From Duganella sp. 1411 (GTDB lineage Bacteria > Pseudomonadota > Gammaproteobacteria > Burkholderiales > Burkholderiaceae_D): a stretch of DNA of 64,000 bases. Location of the stretch: the NCBI RefSeq assembly GCF_017833525.1, contig NZ_JAFICD010000006.1, positions 248,001 to 312,000 on the forward strand. The letters run 5' to 3'. Both the position numbers and the translations under genes were made by a program. The notes beneath the pieces are model-generated. The model was not told the origin of the DNA. It worked only from the letters and a program-made list of their open reading frames with translations, and searched no databases. Shown in pieces: positions 53,811 to 62,041 of the stretch. Position 1 is the first letter of the stretch. Each line of letters begins with the position of its first letter.

Positions 53811-54908
53811 ATGACCCACTACATCGGTTTGATGTCCGGCACCAGCCTGGACGGCGTGGACGGCGCGCTGGCGCAATTCACCGGCGACGCCATCACCACG
53901 CTGGCGGCGGCCTATATCGCCTTCCCGCCGGCGTTGCGCGCCGAGCTGATGGCGCTGCAAGCGGCCGGCGACAACGAGATCGAGCGGGAAGCACTGGCCG
54001 CCAACCAGTTGGCGCAGTTCTACGCGCAATGTGTGGCACAGCTGCTGGACGAGGCCGGCCGCGAGCCGGACGCGGTGCGCGCCGTCGCCGTCCACGGCCA
54101 GACCATCCGTCACCGCCCCGAATTGGGCTTCACGCGCCAGACCAACAATCCGGCCCTGCTGGCCGAGCTGTGCGGCATCGACGTCATCGCCGACTTCCGC
54201 AGCCGCGACGTCGCCGCCGGCGGCCAGGGCGCGCCGCTGGTGCCCGCGTTCCACCAGGCGCTGTTCGGCAAGCCCGGGCAAGCGCGCGTGGTGGCCAACA
54301 TCGGCGGCATCTCCAACATCAGCGTGCTCGACGGTAAAGGCGGCGTCATCGGCTTCGACACCGGCCCCGGCAATGTATTGATGGACGCCTGGATCGCCCG
54401 TCACCTGGACAAGGAATACGACGCCGACGGCGCCTGGGCGGCCAGTGGCAACGAAATCCCGGAGCTGCTGCAGGAGTTGCTGCACGAACCCTACTTCGCG
54501 CTGCCGGCGCCGAAAAGCACGGGCCGCGACCTGTTCCACCTGGAATGGCTGGACACCCGGCTGGCGGTCTATGGCGACGCCGCGCCGGAGGATGTGCAGT
54601 TCACGCTGACCAAGCTGACGGCGGTCTCGCTGGCGCGGGCGATCGAGGCGTATGGCGGCGGCGCGGACGCGGTGTACGTCTGCGGCGGCGGCGCCTACAA
54701 CAGCGTGCTGATGAGCGAACTGGGCAAGGCCCTGGGCGACCACGTGCTGGTCGCCTCGACGCAGGCGCTGGGGGTGGCGCCGAACCGGGTGGAAGCGTTG
54801 GCGTTCGCCTGGCTGGGGCACCGCTTCAGCGAGCGGCTGGCCGGCAACCTGCCGGGCGTCACGGGCGCCAAGGGCGAGCGCGTGCTGGGTGCCCTCTACC
54901 CGCGCTAA
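53811..54908 (+). CDS. anmK: Anhydro-N-acetylmuramic acid kinase
   Basis: 365 residues. Converts 1,6-anhydroMurNAc, released by lytic transglycosylases, to MurNAc-6-phosphate for recycling. ASKHA fold: IGLMSGTSLDGVDGAL (about 5-19), VAVHGQTIRH, FRSRDVAAGGQGAPLVP, VVANIGGISNISVL, GFDTGPGNVLMD, and the C-terminal CGGGAYNSVLM. AGGAAAC before ATG 53811. Follows the peptidoglycan hydrolase gene. Confidence 0.95.
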   Translation: MTHYIGLMSGTSLDGVDGALAQFTGDAITTLAAAYIAFPPALRAELMALQAAGDNEIEREALAANQLAQFYAQCVAQLLDEAGREPDAVRAVAVHGQTIRHRPELGFTRQTNNPALLAELCGIDVIADFRSRDVAAGGQGAPLVPAFHQALFGKPGQARVVANIGGISNISVLDGKGGVIGFDTGPGNVLMDAWIARHLDKEYDADGAWAASGNEIPELLQELLHEPYFALPAPKSTGRDLFHLEWLDTRLAVYGDAAPEDVQFTLTKLTAVSLARAIEAYGGGADAVYVCGGGAYNSVLMSELGKALGDHVLVASTQALGVAPNRVEALAFAWLGHRFSERLAGNLPGVTGAKGERVLGALYPR

Positions 54909-54933
54909 CGAGCGCGCTCGATGAATTCTGAAA

Positions 54934-55030
54934 CACGTAGGGCGGATTAGGCGGAACGCCGTAATCCGCCAATGCATGCGCCGTCGAAACGCAGGCATTG
55001 GCGGATTACGCTACGCTAATCCGCCCTACG
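54934..55030. repeat. R1 repeat, copy d (complete doublet)
   Basis: CACGTAGGGCGGATTAGGCG... then ...GGCGGATTACGCTACGCTAA...CTACG, the same A-B order as copy c with GCTACGC in place of GCTGCGC. Between converging anmK and erpA. Confidence 0.87.
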
Positions 55031-55062
55031 AGGTTTAGATGAAACGTGCCCGTAAACGACAG

Positions 55063-55088
55063 CGGCGGACAACCGAAGTTGTCCGCCG
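55063..55088 (-). terminator. Strong hairpin between anmK and erpA
   Basis: Eleven-base perfect stem CGGCGGACAAC / GTTGTCCGCCG with a CGAA/TTCG tetraloop, 22 bases after the erpA stop on the minus strand. No U-run on either side, so a terminator or an mRNA 3' stabiliser. Confidence 0.5.
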
Positions 55089-55109
55089 CGTTGTACAACT
55101 GGAACTAAT

Positions 55110-55472
55110 TTATACCGAGAACGAGGAGCCGCAGCCGCAGGTCGACGTCGCGGTCGGGTTCTTGATGACGAACTGCGCGCCTTCCAGGTCGTCCTTGTAG
55201 TCGATCTCGGCGCCCACCAGGTACTGGTAGCTCATCGAGTCGATCAACAGCTGAACGCCGTTCTTGACCATCGTGGTGTCGTCTTCGTTGACGATTTCAT
55301 CGAACGTGAAGCCGTACTGGAAGCCGGAACAGCCGCCACCTTGCACGAACACACGCAATTTCAGATCCGGATTACCCTCTTCCTCGATCAGTTGCGCAAC
55401 CTTTTCGGCGGCGCTATCGGTGAAGATGATCGGCGACGGGATTACATCTAGCGATTCGGCGACAGCATTCAT
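55110..55472 (-). CDS. erpA: Iron-sulfur cluster insertion protein ErpA
   Basis: 120 residues. A-type carrier that delivers [4Fe-4S] clusters. The three cluster cysteines are in VQGGGCSGFQYGF and the C-terminal STCGCGSSFSV (CxC). The N-terminal AESLDVIPSPIIFTDSAAEK and PDLKLRVFVQGG blocks match ErpA rather than IscA. Monocistronic on the minus strand, 116 bp after argC. Confidence 0.95.
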   Translation of the reverse strand: MNAVAESLDVIPSPIIFTDSAAEKVAQLIEEEGNPDLKLRVFVQGGGCSGFQYGFTFDEIVNEDDTTMVKNGVQLLIDSMSYQYLVGAEIDYKDDLEGAQFVIKNPTATSTCGCGSSFSV

Positions 55473-55588
55473 TTCAGACTCCTACGTGAAAACATTTAGG
55501 TCATTATAGACCGTTGGCGTTGTTTATGCTCCAGACCCCTCGAAAATGGGGCCGCTGGTGCGAAATATCAACGCCGAGTGTGCAATCG

Positions 55589-56626
55589 TTACGGCAGCAG
55601 CGCGATCTGCGTCAGGCCGGTCGATTCCTCCAGACCGAACATCAGGTTCATACACTGCACCGCCTGGCCGGACGCGCCCTTGACCAGGTTGTCCTGCACC
55701 ACCAGCACGATGACCGTGTTGCCGTTGCCCGGACGGTGCAGCGCCAGGCGCAGCACGTTGGAACCGCGCGTCGAGCGGGTTTCAGGATGCGAGCCGAACG
55801 GCATGACGTCGACGAACGGCGAGTCCTTGTATTGCTCTTCGAACAATGCCTGCAGTTCCTCGTTGCTCACTTCCGTGGTCAGGCGGCCGTACAAGGTCGC
55901 GTGCATGCCGCGGATCATCGGCACCAGGTGCGGCGTGAAGACCAGGCCGACCTTGTCGCCGGCGAACTTTTGCAGCTGCGCCACGGTTTCCGGCGTGTGG
56001 CGGTGGCCCGACACGCCGTAGGCCTTGAAGTTGTCGCTCGATTCCGAGAACAACGTGCCGATCTCGGCCTTGCGGCCGGCGCCGGAGACGCCCGATTTGC
56101 AGTCGGCGATCAGCGCGCCGGCGTCGATCACGCCGGCCTTGAGCAGCGGGTAGTAGCCCAGCTGCATCGTGGTCGGATAGCAGCCCGGATTGGCGACCAA
56201 GCGCGCGCCCTTGATGGCGTCGCGGTTCAGCTCGGCCAGGCCGTAGGCGGCTTCCTCCAGCAGGTCCGGGCAGGTGTGCTCGATCTTGTACCATTTTTCA
56301 AAGACGGCCTTGTCCTTGATGCGGAAGTCGGCCGCCAGGTCGATGACCTTGACGCCGGCTTTCAGCAGCTCGGGCGCCTGCGCCATGGCCACGCCGTGCG
56401 GGGTGGCGAAGAACACCACGTCGCACTTGCTCAGGTCGGCCTTGTCCGGCGACGAGAAGGCGATGTCCACGCGGCCGCGCAGCGAAGGGAACATGTCGGC
56501 AACCGGCAAGCCATCTTCCTTGCGCGACGTGATGGCCGTCAGCTGCACATCAGGGTGGACTGCCAACAGTCGCAGCAATTCCACTCCGGTGTAACCGGTG
56601 CCGCCGACGATGCCAACTTTGATCAT
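55589..56626 (-). CDS. argC: N-acetyl-gamma-glutamyl-phosphate reductase
   Basis: 345 residues. NADPH-dependent third step of arginine synthesis. Rossmann fold (MIKVGIVGGTGYTGVELLRL), catalytic Cys in NPGCYPTTMQLGYYPL (near 149), DCKSGVSGAGRKAE, and FTPHLVPMIRGMHATLY. ATG 56626 with AAGGAACGAAC; the frame upstream runs into R1 copy e and is not coding. Type 1 (long) ArgC. Confidence 0.95.
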   Translation of the reverse strand: MIKVGIVGGTGYTGVELLRLLAVHPDVQLTAITSRKEDGLPVADMFPSLRGRVDIAFSSPDKADLSKCDVVFFATPHGVAMAQAPELLKAGVKVIDLAADFRIKDKAVFEKWYKIEHTCPDLLEEAAYGLAELNRDAIKGARLVANPGCYPTTMQLGYYPLLKAGVIDAGALIADCKSGVSGAGRKAEIGTLFSESSDNFKAYGVSGHRHTPETVAQLQKFAGDKVGLVFTPHLVPMIRGMHATLYGRLTTEVSNEELQALFEEQYKDSPFVDVMPFGSHPETRSTRGSNVLRLALHRPGNGNTVIVLVVQDNLVKGASGQAVQCMNLMFGLEESTGLTQIALLP

Positions 56627-56692
56627 GTTCGTTCCTTGAATGAGGTGTTGCAGAATAAGAGAATGCCAGAAACCCGCGAAAAACCACGGAAG

Positions 56693-56790
56693 CACGTAGG
56701 GCGGATTAGGCGGAACGCCGTAATCCGCCATCGTCGAGCCGTCGACGGCGCATGCATGGCGGATTACGCTGCGCTAATCCGCCCTACGTG
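56693..56790. repeat. R1 repeat, copy e (complete doublet)
   Basis: CACGTAGGGCGGATTAGGCG... to ...GCGCTAATCCGCCCTACGTG, A-B order, with CATGCATGGCGG at the centre. Between argC and rpsI, which both read leftwards, so the repeat is in the argC leader side. Confidence 0.88.
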
Positions 56791-56868
56791 GATCCGTCGT
56801 AACGTCACCGTACAGTGCAGTGGCCATTTTATCAGGCATGCGCTACCGGCGTATGACCGTACCAAATA

Positions 56869-56906
56869 GCAAAAAAGCCGCCCGGCGCAAGGCCGGCGGC
56901 TTTTTC
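56869..56906 (-). terminator. Rho-independent terminator of the rplM-rpsI operon
   Basis: AAGCCGCC(C)GGC / GCCGGCGGCTT hairpin with GCAAG-type loop and T-run on the minus strand, about 40 bases after rpsI. A-run on the other side makes it symmetric. Confidence 0.82.
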
Positions 56907-56943
56907 GACAGCGCACCGCAAGCGGCGCGCCATAGCGTATAAA

Positions 56944-57336
56944 TTAACGCTTCGAGAATTGCTTTGCGCGACGTGCTTTGCGCAGACCAACTTTTTTACG
57001 CTCAACTTCACGTGCGTCGCGGGTAACGAAGCCGGCGCGTGCCAGATCGCCCTTCAGCGCTGCATCGTAGTCGATCAGGGCGCGGGTGATGCCGTGACGC
57101 ACAGCACCTGCCTGGCCGGACTCGCCGCCGCCGTGCACGTTGACTTTGATGTCAAAACGCTCGACGTTGCCGGTCAGTTCCAGTGGTTGACGAATAACCA
57201 TCAGGCCGGTTTCGCGCGAGAAGTACTCAGCCGCTGGCTTGCCGTTAACGATGATTTGGCCAGTGCCAACTTTGATAAACACACGAGCTACTGCACTCTT
57301 GCGACGGCCGGTGCCGTAATTGTAGTTACCGATCAT
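56944..57336 (-). CDS. rpsI: 30S ribosomal protein S9
   Basis: 130 residues, full length. GTGRRKSAVARVFIKVGTGQ at the start, VNVHGGGESGQAGAVRHGIT in the core, and the basic C-terminal tail RKKVGLRKARRAKQFSKR that reaches the P-site tRNA. Nine bases after rplM; the two always travel together. Confidence 0.98.
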   Translation of the reverse strand: MIGNYNYGTGRRKSAVARVFIKVGTGQIIVNGKPAAEYFSRETGLMVIRQPLELTGNVERFDIKVNVHGGGESGQAGAVRHGITRALIDYDAALKGDLARAGFVTRDAREVERKKVGLRKARRAKQFSKR

Positions 57337-57345
57337 GTCAGTTCC

Positions 57346-57774
57346 TTAGATTTCGAGTGCTTTAGGTTGCTGGGCAGCGTGCGGGTGCGAACCTTCAGCG
57401 TACACTTTCAGCTTCTTGATCATTGCGTAGCCCAGTGGGCCCTTCGGCAACATACCCTTGACTGCTTTTTCCAGAGCGCGACCTGGGAAACGCTGTTGCA
57501 TTTTCAGGAAGTTGGTCTCGTAGATGCCGCCTGGGTAGCCCGAGTGACGGTAGTAGGTCTTCTCGGTGGCTTTGGTGCCGGTCACGCGCAGTTTGCCTGC
57601 GTTGATGATGACGATGAAATCGCCGGTATCGACGTGAGGAGTAAATTCTGGCTTGTGTTTGCCGCGCAGTCGGAGTGCCACTTCGCTGGCAACACGTCCG
57701 AGGACTTTGTCCGTCGCGTCAATCACGAACCAATCGCGCTGGACTTCATGGCCCTTAGCGGAAAAAGTTTTCAT
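57346..57774 (-). CDS. rplM: 50S ribosomal protein L13
   Basis: 142 residues, full length. MKTFSAKGHEVQRDWFVIDA, LGRVASEVALRLRGKHKPEF, ILRVTGTK-type strand, YRHSGYPGGIYE and GMLPKGPLGYAMIKKL. First gene of rplM-rpsI; the 129-bp upstream gap should hold the operon promoter and possibly an L13-binding leader, not resolved by eye. Confidence 0.98.
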   Translation of the reverse strand: MKTFSAKGHEVQRDWFVIDATDKVLGRVASEVALRLRGKHKPEFTPHVDTGDFIVIINAGKLRVTGTKATEKTYYRHSGYPGGIYETNFLKMQQRFPGRALEKAVKGMLPKGPLGYAMIKKLKVYAEGSHPHAAQQPKALEI

Positions 57775-57903
57775 GTTGACTTCCTAAATAGTAAAACACG
57801 CTCAAATGGTGGTTCCGCCATTGCTTCAGCGGACTCGGCCTTCTTATTTACTTTCCTGAGCGAACGGAAAGCCGACAAGTATAAGCGGGAACCACCAGCC
57901 GCG

Positions 57904-60090
57904 TCAAGCCGCCATTTGGTCTTCCGCCAGCTGCGGCTCGCCGTAGCGGAAAACATTGACCACATTGAAAGTCGTGTCCGGCACGTACAGGCGGCCCTTG
58001 GCGGCGTGGATGAAGTACGGCATCCACACGCCGCCCGCGTCCGGATACTTCTTGAACACGGAAATGCCGGTCTCGTAGGTCAAGCCGTCCTCGCCGATGC
58101 GGAACACCTTCAGCGCGCGGTTGACCAGGTCGTTGACCATCAGGCGGTCGCCGTCGATGCATACGCTGGCCGGCAACATGAATTTTTCGTAGTCGACATC
58201 GACGTCGTCGCAATAGCCGAGGTAGCCGTAGCTCCACAAGCTCCTGCCCTCGCGGTCAAACACGCGCAGGCAGTTGTTGAACTGGTCGCAGACGAACAAG
58301 CGGTCGTTGGCGTCGATGGCGATGTCGCAGGGGGTGAAGTCCTCGTCCGCGTGCCAGCGGAAATTCTTGCGGAACACCACGTAGCCGGTCGGCTGGATCT
58401 GCCACATCGAGATGCGGTTGTTGAGCGAATCGGCGATGTAGATCTCGCCGCGGCTGTTGACGGCAATGCCCTGCGGCGCCTTCAAGGTGCCGTCGCCGCC
58501 GATGCCCTCGCGCCCGAACGGCACGCCGTAGTTGATCAGGAAGCCCGACGGGCTGAATTGATACATCGACACCGTGCACATATTGAAATTGGTGACGAAG
58601 ATCAGCGGCGTGCCCGGACAGATCTGACCCAGCGGCGGCGTGTGCGGGTAGTACACGTCCATCGCCAGGTCGCCCGGCACGAAGAAGCCGCGCATCATGT
58701 CCTGCATCTGGTGGTACGGGTCGCTGTCGGTATTAAAGGTTTTCATGCACCAGTTGCCGGAATCGATATTCAGCGAGCCGCGGCCGATGCGCGCTAGCGG
58801 ATCGATGCCCGAATGCGCGCGGAACTGGTCGTACCAATATTGATAAACGCGCGTGGTGGCGGTGGCCCACTGGTCGATCCAGCTGCCGCCGACCTGCTCT
58901 TGCGGCGGCGAACGGCGGTCCGGGTCGATGCCGAGCACCGCCGTCATGCAATTGAATTGCGAGGTCTTGCGCAGGCGGTCCTGGTCGTCGCGCCGGTGGC
59001 CGACCGACGCGATCAGCAGCGCGTCCTCCTCGCCCCGCATGCGCGGGATGCGCACCTTGATGACGCTCGAGGCGAACGGTTCGCTGACGAAATACACGTC
59101 CGGCTCCTGCGCCGCGCACACCTGGTACGGGCCGACGAACACCACGTCCTCCAGCACGCCGTAGATCAGGTCGGACATCGAGCTGACCGGCTCCATGCGG
59201 TGGTTCCACAAGGGCTGCAGGCCGTTGACGACGGTCACCAGTTCGCCCTCGAGGTTGTAGACGGCGATGGCGTTCTCGATGTGGCCGGGCACGAACACGC
59301 GGTCGCCGATCACGCACACCGAGCGCATCACGTTGAACTTGCCGATGCCGGTCGGCTTGCCGTGCTGGTGCAGCATCACCGTCTCCTGCGGCGCCTGCAC
59401 GCATTCGTCGACGATGGGCCAGTCGGTGCTGATCTTGAGCACTTCGTAGTGACCGGTGTTGGCGAGGTAGATATTGCCCCGGGAATCGCTGGCGATGCCC
59501 TGCGGCCACAGCAGTTCATGGCCCGGGCCGGGCCCGCCGACGCGGCGGAACTGGCTGACGAACTTGCCCTCCAGGGTGAACTTGACGCAGCGGCTGGCCA
59601 GGTCGTCCTTGGTGTGGAAGAACTCGTCGCATATATAGAGGTAGTCGACGCCGTCGCGTGCGCGCACGGTGGTGATGCCGTTCGGATCGGACAGCGGCAG
59701 ATAGTCGTCGCCGCCCTCGCCGAACGCAAAGCTGAACCACACCTCGTGCTCGTCGTAGCCGAAGGCGGCCACGCGGCCGTGGCCCATGTCGGTGCAATAC
59801 ATCAGCTGCTCGGTCGGGTGCGGGCAGACATGGAACGGCATCAGCAGGCGCGGTGCCTGCGGCGTGGCCTCGCCCGGGCCTTCGATCACGTGCAGCAAAC
59901 TAGACAGGTCGGCCGAGAACACCAGCAGGCGGCTGTTGCCGGTGTCGCACACCCACAACCGGCCGTAACGGTCGGCATGCACGCCAACCGGAGAATTCAA
60001 CGTGAAGTCGTCGCTCAGCTCGCCCAGGGCGGTGCTGCCCGGCTGCGTCAGGTCACCGTACGAACACAGATATTCGATAGCTTGGGTCAT
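57904..60090 (-). CDS. Large NHL-repeat beta-propeller protein of unknown function
   Basis: 728 residues, no signal peptide or TM, so apparently cytoplasmic. NHL-type repeats appear as two clusters: residues ~30-260 (NSPVGVHADRYGRLWVCDTG, WPQGIASDSRGNIYLANTGH) and ~535-720 (APQGIAVNSRGEIYIADSLN, DIAIDANDRLFVCDQFNNCL, ASVCIDGDRLMVNDL). This suggests two propellers joined by a divergent middle part with aromatic-rich YQYWYDQF. Such propellers bind protein, RNA or glycans; no catalytic residues recognised. ATG 60090 with AAGGAG; an earlier in-frame start lacks one. Placed alone between rplM and osmC-like genes. Confidence 0.8.
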   Translation of the reverse strand: MTQAIEYLCSYGDLTQPGSTALGELSDDFTLNSPVGVHADRYGRLWVCDTGNSRLLVFSADLSSLLHVIEGPGEATPQAPRLLMPFHVCPHPTEQLMYCTDMGHGRVAAFGYDEHEVWFSFAFGEGGDDYLPLSDPNGITTVRARDGVDYLYICDEFFHTKDDLASRCVKFTLEGKFVSQFRRVGGPGPGHELLWPQGIASDSRGNIYLANTGHYEVLKISTDWPIVDECVQAPQETVMLHQHGKPTGIGKFNVMRSVCVIGDRVFVPGHIENAIAVYNLEGELVTVVNGLQPLWNHRMEPVSSMSDLIYGVLEDVVFVGPYQVCAAQEPDVYFVSEPFASSVIKVRIPRMRGEEDALLIASVGHRRDDQDRLRKTSQFNCMTAVLGIDPDRRSPPQEQVGGSWIDQWATATTRVYQYWYDQFRAHSGIDPLARIGRGSLNIDSGNWCMKTFNTDSDPYHQMQDMMRGFFVPGDLAMDVYYPHTPPLGQICPGTPLIFVTNFNMCTVSMYQFSPSGFLINYGVPFGREGIGGDGTLKAPQGIAVNSRGEIYIADSLNNRISMWQIQPTGYVVFRKNFRWHADEDFTPCDIAIDANDRLFVCDQFNNCLRVFDREGRSLWSYGYLGYCDDVDVDYEKFMLPASVCIDGDRLMVNDLVNRALKVFRIGEDGLTYETGISVFKKYPDAGGVWMPYFIHAAKGRLYVPDTTFNVVNVFRYGEPQLAEDQMAA

Positions 60091-60233
60091 TGCATGCTCC
60101 TTGATTTTAATCAAACAAGTCGCATTAAATTATCAAGCCCATGCGTTGGATGTCCAAGAGAAAAAACTTCATGCAAGCCACGCGCCGCCGGACTCCTTTA
60201 CAATACGGACAACCATTTTTAACGGAGAGAACG

Positions 60234-60659
60234 ATGGAATGCAAAGTCAGCTGGAACGGCCCGTCGGGCATGAGTTTTTTGGCCCAGACCGGCTCCGGCC
60301 ATCTGGTCAACATGGACGGCGCGCCCGAGGGCGGCGGTCACAATCTGGCGCCGCGTCCGATGGAGATGGTGCTGCTGGGCACCGGCGGTTGCACGGCGTA
60401 TGACGTGGTGTTGATTTTGAAGCGGGGCCGCGCCGATATCCGCGGTTGCGAGTGCACCTTGAAGGCCGACCGCGCCGACGTCGATCCGAAGGTATTTACC
60501 AAGATCAATTTCCACTTCACCGTGACCGGCAAGGGCTTGAAGCCGGAAGCGGTGGAGCGCGCGATTTCGCTGTCGCACGACAAGTACTGCTCGGCGTCCA
60601 TCATGCTGGGCAAGACGGCCGAGATCACGCATTCGTTTGAGATTGTTGAGGTGGAATAA
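60234..60659 (+). CDS. OsmC/Ohr-family protein (YhfA-like)
   Basis: 141 residues. OsmC fold with the two redox cysteines in LLGTGGCTAYDVVLIL (about 53) and HDKYCSASIM (about 119). Glutathione/thiol-dependent peroxide or hydroperoxide reduction is known for related OsmC and Ohr; the sequence GGHNLAPRPMEMVLLG is closer to the YhfA branch whose substrate is unclear. GGAGAG before ATG 60234. Divergent from the NHL-repeat gene. Confidence 0.88.
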   Translation: MECKVSWNGPSGMSFLAQTGSGHLVNMDGAPEGGGHNLAPRPMEMVLLGTGGCTAYDVVLILKRGRADIRGCECTLKADRADVDPKVFTKINFHFTVTGKGLKPEAVERAISLSHDKYCSASIMLGKTAEITHSFEIVEVE

Positions 60660-60674
60660 GGTCCTACGTTGTTC

Positions 60675-60770
60675 CACGTAGGGCGGATTAGGCGAAGCCG
60701 TAATCCGCCATGCATGCGCCGCCGACGAAGCTTGCATGGCGGATTACGCTGCGCTAATCCGCCCTACGTG
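60675..60770. repeat. R1 repeat, copy f
   Basis: A half CACGTAGGGCGGATTAGGCG with a shortened loop (GAAGCC in place of GGAACGCC), B half complete to CTACGTG at 60770. Lies between converging osmC-like gene and coq7. Confidence 0.87.
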
Positions 60771-60810
60771 TCTCCGTGGTTTATTTGATGCGTGTTCGAA
60801 TGTGGGGCCG

Positions 60811-61452
60811 TCAGATGTAATACGCGGTGCTGGTCATGACCTTGCCCATCACCGACATCACGGCCCGCACCGGCGCCGGCGTTTGCGCCGCGCCCAGCGC
60901 CTGCGCCGCCGCGCCGTGCTCGATCTCGTCGATGCGCATCTGCTCGACGATCGCGCGCGACTTGGCGTCCTGCGCCGGCAATTTATCCAGATGGCTGGCC
61001 AAATGCGCCTCCACCTGGCGCTCGGTCTCGACCACGAAACCCAGGCTGCGGGCGTCGCCCAGCACCGCCGCCACCGTGCCCAACGCATACGCGCCCGCGT
61101 AGAACAGCGGATTGAGCACGCTGGTGTGCGAACCCAGCTCCTCCAGCCGCTGCGCGGTCCACGCCAGATGGTCCTCCTCTTCCCTGCCGGCCTGCTCGAA
61201 CTGCGCGCGCATCCGTTCCGTCTTGGCGAACCGTCCCTGCGAGTTGTACAGCGCCTGCGCGCACACCTCGCCCACGTGGTTGACACGCATCAGGCCGGCG
61301 CTGTGGCGCTGCTCCGCCTCGCTCAGCTGGCCATCGTCGGCGCGCAGGGCCGGCGTCGGCCGCGACGCCGAGGCGACGCCCGCGATCACGCGCAGCGCCT
61401 TGTCGGCGCCGGAAATAAAACGGTCCAGTGGGGTGTGGTGGAATGCGGCCAT
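60811..61452 (-). CDS. coq7: Demethoxyubiquinone hydroxylase (Coq7-type)
   Basis: 213 residues. Di-iron carboxylate monooxygenase of the late ubiquinone pathway. Ligands: Glu62 in RVNHVGEVCAQA, Glu92 and His95 in EEEDHLAW, Glu144-type in ETERQVEAHL, and Glu175/His178 in IDEIEHG. Membrane-associated hydrophobic patches (FYAGAYALGTVAAVLG). ATG 61452; longer frames read into the upstream gene in a wrong frame. It lies 43 bp after an unknown gene in the same direction. Confidence 0.93.
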   Translation of the reverse strand: MAAFHHTPLDRFISGADKALRVIAGVASASRPTPALRADDGQLSEAEQRHSAGLMRVNHVGEVCAQALYNSQGRFAKTERMRAQFEQAGREEEDHLAWTAQRLEELGSHTSVLNPLFYAGAYALGTVAAVLGDARSLGFVVETERQVEAHLASHLDKLPAQDAKSRAIVEQMRIDEIEHGAAAQALGAAQTPAPVRAVMSVMGKVMTSTAYYI

Positions 61453-61495
61453 GGCGGATTTCGGATTCGTCAAAACCACCATTATAAAGGGCGCT

Positions 61496-61930
61496 TTAAT
61501 TTGCGTCCGTCTCTTCACGCAGTTGCCGCTGGCGCTCGATGTAGTCGGCCACCGGGCCGCGCACGTCGATCTTGGAAATATCCTTGGCCACGCCAAGATT
61601 GAGCCCCAGCAGGAAGGGGATGTTCTCGACCGGCACATCGGTGCAATGCTCGGCAAACGCCTTGAGGAAGCGCTTGGACTCGACCACCCGCACCACTTTC
61701 TCCCCGCTCATGTATTGCAGGATGCTGGTGATGCTGTGGCCCTTGCCGATGGTGTGGTAGATGAAGCGGTTGAAGTCGCGGTCCAGCTGCTTGAAATCGA
61801 GCGTCTCCTTGGTCATCAGGCCGGCCAGGTAATGCAGCCCCAGCGCCACGCGGAAGAAGCCCGTGCACTCGGCGCGGTCGACGCCGCTATGGGTCACCGC
61901 CAGTATTTTTTCCTGCAACTGAGCATTCAT
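61496..61930 (-). CDS. Conserved-looking protein of unknown function upstream of coq7
   Basis: 144 residues, soluble, mixed alpha/beta composition with no signal or TM. Readable segments: TGFFRVALGLHYLAGLMTKE, DFKQLDRDFNRFIYHTIGKG, HSITSILQYMSGEKVVRVVE. I do not recognise a family. The codon usage and clean start suggest a real gene. Co-directional with coq7 at 43 bp, so co-transcription is likely. Role in quinone synthesis is only a guess from position. Confidence 0.68.
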   Translation of the reverse strand: MNAQLQEKILAVTHSGVDRAECTGFFRVALGLHYLAGLMTKETLDFKQLDRDFNRFIYHTIGKGHSITSILQYMSGEKVVRVVESKRFLKAFAEHCTDVPVENIPFLLGLNLGVAKDISKIDVRGPVADYIERQRQLREETDAN

Positions 61931-61984
61931 CTTGCGCTGTTCTCCCTGCCGCCACTATAACAAGACATTCGCTCGCATACTTGC

Positions 61985-62014
61985 TTGCAGGCCAGAATTT
62001 TTACATGTTATTCT
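61985..62014 (+). promoter_or_regulatory. Possible sigma-70 promoter of the natAB operon
   Basis: TTGCAG (61985-61990), 18-base spacer, then extended -10 TGTTATTCT (TATTCT 62009-62014), 28 bases before the natA start. AAGGAC precedes the ATG. Moderate match only. Confidence 0.35.
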
Positions 62015-62041
62015 TGAAATCTTTAATAAAAGGACAGCAAA

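Larger units (their letters stand above)
56627..56943. other. Region between argC and rpsI: R1 copy e and the rpsI terminator
   Basis: 317 bp. It contains R1 copy e (56693-56790) and the terminator of the rplM-rpsI operon (about 56869-56906), plus about 80 bp (56791-56868) where an argC promoter on the minus strand could lie. No ORF beyond chance and no RNA gene seen. Confidence 0.6.

Noticed and set aside
45799..60770. R1 repeats considered as a CRISPR array
   Set aside because: Copies are far apart, each is itself a hairpin doublet, there are no regularly spaced unique spacers and no cas genes.
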